Shown: positions 51,819-62,103, counted from the first letter of the stretch. The stretch is 64,000 nucleotides of DNA from Paenibacillus macerans (GCF_900454495.1 NZ_UGSI01000002.1:1895001-1959000); one strand, 5' to 3'. Notes: a model not told the origin generated them from the sequence alone. Numbers and translations are program-made.

Positions 51819-52536
51819 ATTGCTCTGGGCGGCACGCCTGCACAAATGCTTTAAAAAGCCGAAAGCTGCTGTCGTCGATGTTATAGTTGAATTCCGGATG
51901 CCACTGCACGGCCAGGACAAAGCTTTTGTCCGGCATGACGACCGCTTCGATCAGCCCGTCCTCCGCAACTGCGGCGGCCATAAGCTGCCCTGACAATTTT
52001 TTGATCCCCTGGTGATGGTAGCTGTTGACCTTCAAGGACTCGGCCTGCACGATCTCATACAGGACATTTCCTTTTTCGATGTGAACGTCGTGGACGGGGA
52101 TGGTGTATGGCGGGGTTTGCTTATGCCCGATCCGCACGCCGCTCAACCGCAGCGCGGGAAGGTCCTGGTACAGCGTCCCGCCGAGCAACGCGTTAAACAA
52201 CTGCAGGCCGCGGCAGATGCCGAAGGCGGGCTTATCCTGCTCGATCGCCCGGTTAAACAGCAGCTTTTCCATAACGTCTCTTTCCTCGCACCTTGCCCCG
52301 CACACCGGCTCGACCTTCTCCCCGTAAATTTCAGGGCTAACATCATGCCCGCCCGTAAACAAAAAACCGTCAAACGTTTCGGCTATGGCTACAATGGTTT
52401 CCGGGTCCGTCGTTAACGGAAGCATAAACGGAATCCCCCCGGCTTCCTCGACGCCTTTCATGTAACCGGGCAGCATCCAATAGCTATCCTTCTCCTCGTC
52501 GTACAACGGCAAAACCCCGATCAGCGGTTTTTTCAT
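51817..52536 (-). CDS. Class I glutamine-amidotransferase-like hydrolase (peptidase C26)
   Basis: A 239-residue enzyme of the PuuD type, which hydrolyses gamma-glutamyl amides such as gamma-glutamyl-GABA. The triad is visible: Cys in FGICRGLQLFNALLGG, and His and Glu in VQWHPEF. The N-terminal segment IGVLPLYDEEKDSYWMLPGY fits the family. A G-rich site precedes ATG 52534-52536. No polyamine-degradation genes are nearby, so the exact substrate is open. Confidence 0.9.
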   Translation of the reverse strand: MKKPLIGVLPLYDEEKDSYWMLPGYMKGVEEAGGIPFMLPLTTDPETIVAIAETFDGFLFTGGHDVSPEIYGEKVEPVCGARCEERDVMEKLLFNRAIEQDKPAFGICRGLQLFNALLGGTLYQDLPALRLSGVRIGHKQTPPYTIPVHDVHIEKGNVLYEIVQAESLKVNSYHHQGIKKLSGQLMAAAVAEDGLIEAVVMPDKSFVLAVQWHPEFNYNIDDSSFRLFKAFVQACRPEQ

Positions 52537-52754
52537 ATAAATGCCCTCCCCACCCCTATAAGGGTTGAATCTGTGAATTTAGTGATATTATACATGATTA
52601 GGATCGATTACTCCTTGCAAATAGGCAGGAAGAACTAGAGGATTTGTCGAAGGTCAATTATTAATAGTTCCATCCATAGGAGAGTACTAAGCAAGAGGAC
52701 TTTATCTTGCAGTGTTAAGCCATTTACAAAATTATCGTTGAAAGGTGAATTATT

Positions 52755-54701
52755 ATGGAAGATCAGGCCAAATTGCGCAAAAAAGAATATACCGACTGGT
52801 TAAGGCGGAAGAAGAAGGCGGATGGGCAGCCTTATTCTGAAAAAACCGTTAGCCAATATGTTACCTACTTAGCTACTTCCCCTGCTAAGCTTACTAATAT
52901 TGAACTTGAGACTACCAATGTATTCGAAGTCGCTGATGCCGACCAATACCGGAACATGAAAATAGCTATGGAGCAGGCGGAAAATTTTGTACTGGTAAAT
53001 GAAAGAGGCGGTAACAAAGCATTTCAATATGGCCTTAAATACTATGAGGAGTTTCTTCGGGAAAGAGGGGATGGATTGAGTTTCCAAGTTGTTGCCAGTA
53101 AAGAGACCGGTCACTCTGATGATAATGCAGGATCTTTTGTAGCAGATTCGGAACAGCATCGTCTTCTGGACAAAAATATCATTTTATACGGACCGCCGGG
53201 AACCGGCAAAACTTATCACACCGTTCTGTATGCAGTTTCGATGATTGAAAACAAGCCTCTTAACGTCGTTCTCGAAGAAGCCGAGACGGATGGATACGAT
53301 CAAATTAAGGCTCGCTATGAGGCGTATCAAGAAAAAGGGCAGATTGCGTTTACGACTTTTCATCAATCCTACGGTTACGAAGAGTTTATCGAAGGTATCA
53401 AACCGCAAATGGCATCCGGCGGAGAAACGGCAACGGATTCGGGGAACGGGGAAGTCGTTTACGATATTGTGCCCGGCTTGTTTAAAAAGTTCTGTAAAAA
53501 GGCGCAAAAACTTATCGTTCAGGACGGCAACGGCTACGGAATTGGTAAAGAACCGACGATATGGAAGGTTTCCTTGGGAGGTTCCAGGGAGAATCCGATT
53601 AAGCGGGATTGCTTCAATAATGACCGGATCCGTATCGGCTGGGATTCTTACGGTGAAATTTTGAGCGAAGACACGGATTACCGGCATGGCGGAAAGGCAA
53701 TCCTTTCCCGTTTTATTGACGAGATGAAGAAAGGAGATATTGTTCTCGTTCTTCATGATGAAGAGACGATTGATGCGATCGGCGTCGTCACAGGGGAGTA
53801 TGAGTGGCTGGAAGACATGGCGGAATACAAGCGTTCCCGCAAGGTGAACTGGTTAGTCAAGGATATCCGGGAGAACATTCTGGAACTCAACGGAAATAAA
53901 GTGATGACGCTAGGCTCCGTCTACCGGTTGAACCGAATTACTTTATCGCACGTGCTTGCCATTCTGGGAAAACAGAAAGATAATCACGTCCATTCGGTCG
54001 TCCAAAAAAATAACAACAATTATGTCTTTATCATCGATGAGATCAACCGCGGCAACATCTCCAAAATTTTTGGCGAACTGATCACCCTTATCGAACCTAC
54101 GAAACGGATCGGGATGCCGGAAGAACTCATGCTGGATCTTCCGTACTCGCATGAGTCTTTTGGCATTCCGAATAATGTTTATCTGCTTGCTACCATGAAC
54201 ACGGCGGACCGTTCCATCGCCCGGTTGGATACGGCGCTGCGGCGGCGGTTTTCATTTGCCGAGATGATGCCGGAGCCTGAACGTCTTGGCTCTATTGAGG
54301 TCGATGGAAAACTGTTGAATCTGGCAACGATGCTGGAAACGATGAACCGGAGAATCGAAGCGTTGTACGATCGTGAGCATACCATTGGGCACGCATACTT
54401 TTTGAGTTTGTACGAGGAGCCTACGCTTGGGAAATTGGGACATCTTTTCGAGCATACGATTATTCCTCTGCTTCAAGAATATTTCTACGACAATTACGAG
54501 AAAATCCGCCTTGTGTTGGGGGACAACAACAAGCCGAAGCCGGAACAATTTATCGTCGTAAACAAGGTGGATATGAAAGAGCTGTTCGGCAAACTGGACG
54601 AAGTAGATCTAGAAGAGTCTATTACTTACGAAATCAATCGCGATGCATTCCGCCAGTTAGGTGCTTATTTAAAAATATACGACTATAACAACCTGGATTA
54701 G
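52755..54701 (+). CDS. mcrB: McrB-like AAA+ restriction NTPase with internal PUA/EVE-like insertion
   Basis: Motor subunit of a McrBC-type modification-dependent restriction system. Walker A GPPGTGKT is at residues 146-153, Walker B FIIDEI at 425-430 followed by the McrB hallmark NRGNISKIFGELITLIE, and MNTADRSIA at 481-489 with the arginine-rich LDTALRRRF after it. About 140 residues (265-405) inserted between the Walker motifs read IWKVSLGG ... RIGWDSYG ... GDIVLVLHDEETIDAIGVV, the pattern of an EVE/PUA-like base reader. Residues 1-105 look like a helical DNA-binding-type domain. AAAGGTG precedes the ATG. Confidence 0.88.
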   Translation: MEDQAKLRKKEYTDWLRRKKKADGQPYSEKTVSQYVTYLATSPAKLTNIELETTNVFEVADADQYRNMKIAMEQAENFVLVNERGGNKAFQYGLKYYEEFLRERGDGLSFQVVASKETGHSDDNAGSFVADSEQHRLLDKNIILYGPPGTGKTYHTVLYAVSMIENKPLNVVLEEAETDGYDQIKARYEAYQEKGQIAFTTFHQSYGYEEFIEGIKPQMASGGETATDSGNGEVVYDIVPGLFKKFCKKAQKLIVQDGNGYGIGKEPTIWKVSLGGSRENPIKRDCFNNDRIRIGWDSYGEILSEDTDYRHGGKAILSRFIDEMKKGDIVLVLHDEETIDAIGVVTGEYEWLEDMAEYKRSRKVNWLVKDIRENILELNGNKVMTLGSVYRLNRITLSHVLAILGKQKDNHVHSVVQKNNNNYVFIIDEINRGNISKIFGELITLIEPTKRIGMPEELMLDLPYSHESFGIPNNVYLLATMNTADRSIARLDTALRRRFSFAEMMPEPERLGSIEVDGKLLNLATMLETMNRRIEALYDREHTIGHAYFLSLYEEPTLGKLGHLFEHTIIPLLQEYFYDNYEKIRLVLGDNNKPKPEQFIVVNKVDMKELFGKLDEVDLEESITYEINRDAFRQLGAYLKIYDYNNLD

Positions 54702-54708
54702 GTGCGCT

Positions 54709-56043
54709 ATGAGCATGAAACTATTCAGTAACAGCAGGAAGATTAACAAGGTTACGTTAAAAGAGTATGGAACTTTATGCAAAAATCCCGACGGAACTGC
54801 ACTTGGATATCAGTGCATAGCCGAGCCGGCCTTTGACCGCCTGGAACGTATTGTGCTGGAAAGCAGAGGAACAAGCACTATGACGGATGCTCTTGAACTG
54901 ATGACCGTGGGGAGCAGGAGAGGGATCGGCAAAATCATCAGCGCCAAAAACCATGTGGGCGTGATCGCCATGACCGATGGCACTCAAATCGAAATCCTGC
55001 CCAAAATATACGCTCGGGATGATGAAAGCTCCATAACACAAACGAAGAGCATCTTTATCGATATGTTGAGGTCCGTCAACGATATACCGAATAAACATTA
55101 TAATCCGACCGGCCTCGGCGCGGAGAAAAACCATCTGCTGGACATTTTCATTCGTATGTTCATCGAAGAGGCTGCGGCCTTAGTCAAACGCGGCTTGAAA
55201 TCCGATTATTCGGTGCATCAAGACAATGAACGCTTCTACAAGGGAAAGCAACTCTTTTCCCAGCATATGAAGCATAATGCCGCCCACAAAGAACGCTTTT
55301 ATATCGAATATGACGAGTTCAGTCTTAACCGGCCGGAAAATCGGCTGATCAAGACAACGGTGGAACTGCTGCTTAAGGTTAGCGGCCATCCGAATAACCA
55401 AAAGGACCTTTATTCTTTACTGGGGGCGTTCGACAGCGTGGAGAGATCCGTGCATCCGGAGCGGGATTGGGCTAGTGTATCTACAGATCGGAATATGAAA
55501 GAATATCAGACGATATTGGAGTGGTGCCGCCTATTCTTAGCCGGTCAAAGCTTCACGCCATTTAGAGGAGGCAGTGCCGCCTATGCGCTGCTGTTCCCGA
55601 TGGAAAAAGTATTTGAACGTTACGTGGCCGGACTTTTAAAAAAAGTGCTCGCAGATCCCCGTATCCATGTGAAGACACAGGATCGGTCTTATCGTCTGTT
55701 TGACAACCCGCCAAGGTTTCAGTTGAAACCGGACATTGTCGTACAAGGCCCGTCCGGAGTTGTAGTACTGGACACGAAGTGGAAGCTCCTTTCCCCTGGT
55801 TCGGACTTCGGCATTACGCAAGCGGACATGTACCAGGCATATGCTTACGGCAAAAAGTACGGTGCGGGCAAGGTATATTTAGTTTATCCTTGGACGCCTA
55901 AACTATCGGGAACCGAGCAGCCTATCAAATTTGATAGCGGAGATGGCGTGGAGGTACGGATTGCTTTTTTGGATTTGAGTTTGGGGAAAGCATGTGTGGA
56001 TGGGCTGGTAGATGAATTGCTGAATGAGATTGCCGATATGTAG
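54709..56043 (+). CDS. mcrC: McrC-like restriction nuclease subunit
   Basis: Partner of McrB that carries the nuclease. The 444-residue protein has an N-terminal region with TDGTQIEILPKIYARDDESS, the family segment EFSLNRPENRLIKTTVELLL, and a C-terminal PD-(D/E)xK site formed by KPDIVVQG and VVLDTKWK. It begins 7 bases after mcrB with TAGGTG upstream, so both are cotranscribed. The system should cut DNA carrying modified bases, such as some phage DNA. Confidence 0.9.
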   Translation: MSMKLFSNSRKINKVTLKEYGTLCKNPDGTALGYQCIAEPAFDRLERIVLESRGTSTMTDALELMTVGSRRGIGKIISAKNHVGVIAMTDGTQIEILPKIYARDDESSITQTKSIFIDMLRSVNDIPNKHYNPTGLGAEKNHLLDIFIRMFIEEAAALVKRGLKSDYSVHQDNERFYKGKQLFSQHMKHNAAHKERFYIEYDEFSLNRPENRLIKTTVELLLKVSGHPNNQKDLYSLLGAFDSVERSVHPERDWASVSTDRNMKEYQTILEWCRLFLAGQSFTPFRGGSAAYALLFPMEKVFERYVAGLLKKVLADPRIHVKTQDRSYRLFDNPPRFQLKPDIVVQGPSGVVVLDTKWKLLSPGSDFGITQADMYQAYAYGKKYGAGKVYLVYPWTPKLSGTEQPIKFDSGDGVEVRIAFLDLSLGKACVDGLVDELLNEIADM

Positions 56044-56047
56044 GAGT

Positions 56048-56076
56048 ATGTCATATTAGGTAGTCCGTAGTATAAT
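56048..56076 (+). promoter_or_regulatory. Promoter of the type I restriction genes
   Basis: ATGTCA (56048-56053) and TATAAT (56071-56076) are 17 bases apart in the 64-base gap between mcrC and hsdM. It could give hsdM independent expression, which is useful because methylation must precede restriction. Confidence 0.45.
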
Positions 56077-56107
56077 TGAACAAGAACCTTCGTAAAAGGA
56101 GATAGAC

Positions 56108-57562
56108 ATGATAACTGGTGAATTAAGACAGAAAGTAGATCGGATTTGGGAGACCTTTTGGACTGGCGGTATTACCAATCCATTAAGCGTAATCGAACAG
56201 TTTACATATTTGTTGTTTATTAAGGACTTGGATGAAGCGGAAACCCGCAAGGAAAATGAATCGATGCTACTATCCGTGCCGTTTGCCCGCATGTTTCCGA
56301 GTGACAAGCAGCATTTGCGCTGGAATCAATTCAAGAATTTTGACCCGCAGCGGATGTATGATGTCGTTTCGAACGAAGTATTTCCGTTTATTAAATCGCT
56401 TCATGGAGATAAGGATTCGGCTTACGCCAAATACATGGGCGATGCGATCTTTATGATCCCAACCCCTAATATGCTTGTTCGTATTATCGAAGGAATTGAT
56501 ATGATCGATATGAAGGACAGGGATACAAAAGGGGATTTATACGAGTATCTGTTGTCCAAGGTGGCTACCGCCGGGACAAACGGACAATTTCGTACACCAA
56601 GACATATTATCCAAATGATGGTCGCTTTGATGAAACCTAAGCCAGAGGATATCATTTGCGATCCGGCGGCCGGTTCGGCAGGTTTTCTTGTCGCTGCTGG
56701 TGAATATTTGCGTGAAAATCATGCCGATCTTTTCCTTGTTCAAGGATTAAAAGAGCATTTTAACAATCATATGTTCCACGGCTTCGATATGGACCGCACG
56801 ATGCTGCGCATCGGTGCAATGAATATGATGCTGCATGGAGTGGATAATCCGAATATCGAATACCGTGATTCCTTGAACGAAAATAATACGGACAAGGATA
56901 AATATACATTAATTTTAGCCAATCCGCCGTTTAAAGGTTCGCTTGATGCGGATTCCGTATCCGCCGATCTGCTTCGGGTGACACGCACGAAAAAGACCGA
57001 GCTGTTGTTCCTTGCCCTCTTCCTGCGGATGCTCAAGGTGGGCGGACGCTGTGCTTCCATTGTCCCGGATGGTGTCTTATTCGGCAACAGCACGGCGCAT
57101 AAAGCGATTCGTAAGGAAATTGTGGACAATCACAAATTGGAAGCCATTATTTCGATGCCGAGTGGTGTGTTTAAACCCTATGCAGGGGTTTCAACGGCAA
57201 TCATGATCTTCACTAAAACCGGCGCAGGTGGAACGGATCATGTTTGGTTCTATGATATGAAAGCTGACGGTTATTCGCTTGATGACAAACGGAGTCCGAT
57301 TGAAACCAATGATATACCGGATATTATAGAGCGATTTAGCAATGTGGATGCTGAGAAGGATCGTAAACGCACGGAACAATCTTTTTTGGTTCCGGTAGAT
57401 GAGATTCGTGACAATGCTTATGATCTTAGCATTAATCGTTATAAGGAAACGGAATATGAGGAAGTTCAGTATGAGGATCCGAAGGTGATTCTGGCTTCGA
57501 TCAAGCAACTGGAGAAAGAGATTACTGAGGGGCTTGAGGAATTGGAGGCGTTGTTTGGGTGA
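56108..57562 (+). CDS. hsdM: Type I restriction-modification methyltransferase HsdM
   Basis: N6-adenine methyltransferase subunit of 484 residues. An N-terminal helical HsdM_N domain comes first, then the SAM-binding motif DPAAGSAGF at 185-193 and the catalytic NPPF at 272-275. It acts with HsdS to modify host DNA, and with HsdR to cut unmodified DNA. AAAAGGAG precedes the ATG, and its stop overlaps the hsdS start by 4 bases. Confidence 0.95.
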   Translation: MITGELRQKVDRIWETFWTGGITNPLSVIEQFTYLLFIKDLDEAETRKENESMLLSVPFARMFPSDKQHLRWNQFKNFDPQRMYDVVSNEVFPFIKSLHGDKDSAYAKYMGDAIFMIPTPNMLVRIIEGIDMIDMKDRDTKGDLYEYLLSKVATAGTNGQFRTPRHIIQMMVALMKPKPEDIICDPAAGSAGFLVAAGEYLRENHADLFLVQGLKEHFNNHMFHGFDMDRTMLRIGAMNMMLHGVDNPNIEYRDSLNENNTDKDKYTLILANPPFKGSLDADSVSADLLRVTRTKKTELLFLALFLRMLKVGGRCASIVPDGVLFGNSTAHKAIRKEIVDNHKLEAIISMPSGVFKPYAGVSTAIMIFTKTGAGGTDHVWFYDMKADGYSLDDKRSPIETNDIPDIIERFSNVDAEKDRKRTEQSFLVPVDEIRDNAYDLSINRYKETEYEEVQYEDPKVILASIKQLEKEITEGLEELEALFG

Positions 57563-58725
57563 GAAAACAAAGAATTGGCGAGTTATTTTCTATTTCTAAG
57601 GGTAAGAAATATGATGAAAATGAATTAAATGACACTAATGAAATGGTTCGGTATATACAGATTGACGACTTGCGTAACGATGAAAATATAAAAATGGTAA
57701 GAAAAGCTGCATCTGGCGTATATGTAACACCGAATGATATATTAATCGCATGGGATGGTGCGAATGCAGGTACGGTTGGGTATAACCTTTCTGGAATAAT
57801 TGGGAGTACGATAGCGGCATTAAGACCAAAAGATAATAAAGACTGTATTTCATATATTGCAATGTTTCTTCAGTCAAAGAGCTCTTATCTTAGAGAAAAC
57901 TGTACAGGGGCAACTATACCTCATATTCAGAAGAAAGTTTTAGAAAATATAGAAATTCCTTTGCCGACATTTGAGCAACAAAAATTAATCGCTGATGCTT
58001 TAGAAAAAGCTCGATCTTTAATTGAAAAACGCAAACAAGCAATAGCTAAACTTGACGAATTAGTTCACGCTGTTTTTTTGGATATGTTTGGTGATCCAGT
58101 TGGAAATACAAAGTCTTGGAAGACCGGCAAACTAAGTGATGTCTGCACTTTGATTACCGATGGAACTCACCATTCGCCAGAGCCCAAAACAAATGGAGTA
58201 CCATATGTTACAGCTAAACATGTTAAACCAAACAGAGTGGACTTTTTTTCTAACCCAACTTACATTTCTGTAAGTGAACATACCGCAATTTATAAACGAT
58301 GCCCTGTAAAAAAAGGAGATATTTTATATATAAAAGATGGTGCCACGACTGGTATTGCCGCCATTAATCCATATGACTTCGAATTTAGTATGCTGTCTAG
58401 TCTAGCTTTGATTAAAATAAATATTGACCTTATAACTGCGCAATTCTTGGTGAGTTATTTAAATGATCCACGAGTGAAACAGGTAGTTACAAATAACATG
58501 TCAGGAGCGGCAATTAAACGTATTACTTTAGCAAAAATTAATGAAATAGAGATGCCAATTCCAGATATAGATGTTCAACAAAAATATTCATTGATATTTG
58601 AACAATATCAGTCCCAAAAAGAATTACAAATGAAGTCTCTCCAACAACTAGAATCCAACTTCCAGGCACTTCTGCAAAAAGCCTTCAAAGGTGAATTGAC
58701 AGTGAAAGATGGTGTAATGGTCTAG
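57559..58725 (+). CDS. hsdS: Type I restriction specificity subunit HsdS
   Basis: Target-recognition subunit of 388 residues with two recognition domains, each followed by a conserved helix: the first ends IEIPLPTFEQQKLIADALEK near residue 145 and the second IEMPIPDIDVQQKYSLIFEQ near 345. The GTG start overlaps hsdM (GTGA). Its DNA is much more AT-rich than the flanking hsdM and hsdR genes, which suits the frequent exchange of specificity domains. Confidence 0.95.
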   Translation: MRKQRIGELFSISKGKKYDENELNDTNEMVRYIQIDDLRNDENIKMVRKAASGVYVTPNDILIAWDGANAGTVGYNLSGIIGSTIAALRPKDNKDCISYIAMFLQSKSSYLRENCTGATIPHIQKKVLENIEIPLPTFEQQKLIADALEKARSLIEKRKQAIAKLDELVHAVFLDMFGDPVGNTKSWKTGKLSDVCTLITDGTHHSPEPKTNGVPYVTAKHVKPNRVDFFSNPTYISVSEHTAIYKRCPVKKGDILYIKDGATTGIAAINPYDFEFSMLSSLALIKINIDLITAQFLVSYLNDPRVKQVVTNNMSGAAIKRITLAKINEIEMPIPDIDVQQKYSLIFEQYQSQKELQMKSLQQLESNFQALLQKAFKGELTVKDGVMV

Positions 58726-61700
58726 ATGGGCGATATGCAGCTATCGAATTTTGGTTTTCTCAGTGAAAATAAAACCTATGCCAGCTTTGCCGGTGCCTGT
58801 ATTGAGGCGGAAAAGGCGTTGGTCGTCAGTCCGGCGACTTGCGCCATCCTCAGCCGTCGGGCTTTGGAGCTTGCCGTCAAGTGGTTGTTTACCTACGATA
58901 GCGACTTGAAGGTACCTTATCAAGATAACTTGTCCAGCTTGATCCATGACGTGACTTTTCTTCGCGTCATCGATCAGGCTATGCTGCCTCAACTGAAATA
59001 CGTTACCAAGCTGGGCAATCTGGCTGTGCATTCAAATGCAACGATCAGCCGCGGTGAGGCTGTCCTGTCTCTTCGCAACTTGCATAACTTCATCAGTTGG
59101 ATCGATTATTGCTATTCGGCCGAGTATACGGCAAGAAGCTTTGATGAGCAACTATTGATGGAAGAAAACAAGTTGCAAGAGAAAGTAAGACCTCAGGAAC
59201 TGCAGGATTTGTATGACCGGTTGGGTTCGAAAGACCGCAAGCTGGAAGACTTGGTGAAAGAAAATGAAGAACTTCGGAAACTCCTTACGGAACGCCGGGC
59301 TCAAAATACGCAGGAATATCATTTCGTGCCGGATGAAATCAGCGAATACGAGACTCGTAAACGTTACATCGATATCGAGCTTAAGCTGGCCGGATGGACG
59401 TTCCAAAAAAATGTGCTGGAAGAGTTTGAAGTACAGGGGATGCCGAATGGGCAGGGCATCGGTTATGTGGATTACGTGTTGTTTGGTGAGAACGGGAAAC
59501 CCCTTGCCGTTGTGGAAGCAAAACGTACAAGTGCAGACCCCAATATAGGAAAGCAGCAAGCGAAGCTCTATGCCGATTGCCTGGAGCAGCGATACGGTCA
59601 GCGACCTGTCATCTATTATACGAACGGTTTTCGTACGAACTTCTGGGACGATCTGCATTATCCCAGCCGAGTGGTATCCGGTTTTGCCAGTCAGGATGAA
59701 TTGCAACTGCTGATCAACCGCCGCTTGATTCAGAAGCCGTTGCAGGAAGTCCAAATCAACGACAATATCGTAAATCGCCCTTACCAGCATGAAGCGGTGC
59801 TTTCGGTTTGCGACGCGTTAAACAAAGGGCAGCGAACCGCCTTGCTCGTTATGGCGACAGGCAGCGGCAAGACTCGTACCGCCAGTGCGATTGTCGACGT
59901 GTTAAGCCGCTACAACTGGGTGAAAAATGTACTGTTTCTTGCGGATCGCACAACGCTGGTACGCCAAGCCAAAAACAGCTTCAGTCAATATTTGCCCGAA
60001 ATGACACTGTGTAATCTGCTCGATAGCAAGGATAATCCAGAGACAGCCAGAATCGTATTCTCGACCTATCCGACGATGATGAATGCGATCGATGAGGCTA
60101 AACGGAAGGACGGCAAAAAGCTGTTCACGGTGGGGCATTTTGACTTGATCATTATTGACGAGTCGCATAGAAGCATATATAAGAAATATCAGGCGATTTT
60201 CGACTATTTTGACGCCATACTGTTGGGCCTGACGGCAACGCCTAAAGATGAAGTCGACAAAAATACATACGATGTGTTCCAACTGGAAAATGGGGTCCCA
60301 ACGTTTGCTTATGAATTGGAGCAAGCTGTTAAGGAAGGATACTTGGTCGATTATCGTACGGTTGAAACAACGACCAAAATTATGGATGATGGCATCCGCT
60401 ATGATGATCTGTCCGAGGCTGAAAAAGAACAATACGAGGAAGTACTGTTGGAAGATGAAGAAGAAGAACCGCGGGATATTGACAGCGCGGCGATTAATGA
60501 GTGGTTGTTTAACGAGGATACGATCGACCGTGTACTTCAATTTGTCATGGAGCGGGGATTAAAGGTCGAAGGCGGCGACAAATTGGGCAAAACGATCGTT
60601 TTCGCCAAAAACCATCGTCATGCGGTTGCGATCGTGGAACGATTCGATGCTTTGTACCCGGACTTGAAAGGGCATTTTGCTCGGGTCATAGATATTAAAA
60701 CGAATTATTATCAAACTCTGATCGATGATTTTTCCATGTGGAGCAAGCTGCCGCAAATTGCAGTTTCCGTTGATATGCTGGATACTGGCGTGGACATTCC
60801 TGAGGTCGTCAATTTGGTTTTCTTCAAGAAAGTTCGCTCGAAATCGAAATTTTGGCAAATGGTGGGTCGAGGAACGCGGTTATGTAAAGATCTGCACGGC
60901 ATTGGCGAAGATAAGAAAGAATTCCTGATCTTTGACTTCTGCCGTAACTTTGAATTTTTCCGGGCAAACCCAAAAGGGAAAGAAGCGGGGATTGTTCAAA
61001 CCCTATCCGAGAAATTGTTCAATGTTCGTGTGCAGATTGTTCGTGAACTCCAACAACTTCGGTTTCAGGAACCGGAGTATATCTCCTATCGCACGGATAT
61101 GGTGGAATTGTTAAAAGAAAACGTGAATGCGCTTAATGAGGAACTTTTCCGCGTCAGACAGCACATTGAATACGTCCATAAATATAAGAATGATGGCGCA
61201 TGGCGCTCGTTAACCGATACCGATATGGGCGATTTGAAGGAGCATATTGCACCGCTTGTCGTTTCTTCCAGCAATGACGAACTGGCCAAGCGATTTGATC
61301 ATTTAATGCTGGTCATTGAACTGGCCAAGCTTCAAGGAACGGGGGCTGTCAGACCGATTCGCAAAGTCATCGAGACTGCGGAAAGTCTCTCCAAGTTGGG
61401 CACGATCCCACAGATTGTCGCCCAGCGAAGTATCATAGAGAAGGTTAAGACGGCGGAATTCTGGGAAGAAGCGGACATCTTCGAAATGGAGAAGGTACGG
61501 GAAGCATTGCGGGAACTCATTAAGTTTCTGGAACGCGAAACGCAGCAAATTTATTATACTAATTTTAAAGATGAGTGGCTCGGTGTGGAAGAAAGCCGCG
61601 GATTTTACAACACGAACGACCTGCAAAATTACCGCAAAAAGGTTACCCATTATTTGCATGCCAACAAGGATCAGCTCGCCATTTATAAACTTCGCAACAA

Positions 61701-62091
61701 CAAACCGATCACGAAACAAGACTTAAAGACGCTCGAACAAATTTTATGGAAAGAGTTAGGGACAAAAGAGGATTATGAGCGTGAATATAAAGACTTACCG
61801 GTAACCAAGCTTGTACGAAGTATCGTGGGTCTTGATCAGGAGGCCGCGAACGAAGCTTTCATGGAGTTTCTCCAAGAAAATCGGCTGAATGTCAATCAAC
61901 TGCGGTTTGTAAAGCTCATTATCGAATATGTCGTTAAAAACGGGATGATCGAAAAATCCGTTCTTCAAGAGGAGCCATTCCGTACGGTTGGCAGCATTGC
62001 GGAGCTGTTTAGCAATAATATGGACGACGCACGAGCAATTATCGGCATTATTGATGCTATCAATAAAAATGCAGAAGTCACCGGAGCATAA
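58726..62091 (+). CDS. hsdR: Type I restriction endonuclease subunit HsdR
   Basis: Nuclease and translocase of 1121 residues that starts right after the hsdS stop. Residues 1-145 form a DUF4145-like helical domain, a coiled coil follows (155-195), then a PD-(D/E)xK nuclease domain with D249 and the EAK at 264-266, and a superfamily 2 helicase with Walker A ATGSGKT at 377-383, IIDESHRS near 476 and the motif VI-like MVGRGTRL. The C-terminal part is of the EcoEI type. The whole complex is a type I-like system next to McrBC. Confidence 0.95.
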   Translation: MGDMQLSNFGFLSENKTYASFAGACIEAEKALVVSPATCAILSRRALELAVKWLFTYDSDLKVPYQDNLSSLIHDVTFLRVIDQAMLPQLKYVTKLGNLAVHSNATISRGEAVLSLRNLHNFISWIDYCYSAEYTARSFDEQLLMEENKLQEKVRPQELQDLYDRLGSKDRKLEDLVKENEELRKLLTERRAQNTQEYHFVPDEISEYETRKRYIDIELKLAGWTFQKNVLEEFEVQGMPNGQGIGYVDYVLFGENGKPLAVVEAKRTSADPNIGKQQAKLYADCLEQRYGQRPVIYYTNGFRTNFWDDLHYPSRVVSGFASQDELQLLINRRLIQKPLQEVQINDNIVNRPYQHEAVLSVCDALNKGQRTALLVMATGSGKTRTASAIVDVLSRYNWVKNVLFLADRTTLVRQAKNSFSQYLPEMTLCNLLDSKDNPETARIVFSTYPTMMNAIDEAKRKDGKKLFTVGHFDLIIIDESHRSIYKKYQAIFDYFDAILLGLTATPKDEVDKNTYDVFQLENGVPTFAYELEQAVKEGYLVDYRTVETTTKIMDDGIRYDDLSEAEKEQYEEVLLEDEEEEPRDIDSAAINEWLFNEDTIDRVLQFVMERGLKVEGGDKLGKTIVFAKNHRHAVAIVERFDALYPDLKGHFARVIDIKTNYYQTLIDDFSMWSKLPQIAVSVDMLDTGVDIPEVVNLVFFKKVRSKSKFWQMVGRGTRLCKDLHGIGEDKKEFLIFDFCRNFEFFRANPKGKEAGIVQTLSEKLFNVRVQIVRELQQLRFQEPEYISYRTDMVELLKENVNALNEELFRVRQHIEYVHKYKNDGAWRSLTDTDMGDLKEHIAPLVVSSSNDELAKRFDHLMLVIELAKLQGTGAVRPIRKVIETAESLSKLGTIPQIVAQRSIIEKVKTAEFWEEADIFEMEKVREALRELIKFLERETQQIYYTNFKDEWLGVEESRGFYNTNDLQNYRKKVTHYLHANKDQLAIYKLRNNKPITKQDLKTLEQILWKELGTKEDYEREYKDLPVTKLVRSIVGLDQEAANEAFMEFLQENRLNVNQLRFVKLIIEYVVKNGMIEKSVLQEEPFRTVGSIAELFSNNMDDARAIIGIIDAINKNAEVTGA

Positions 62092-62103
62092 AACAGGTTT
62101 TGA

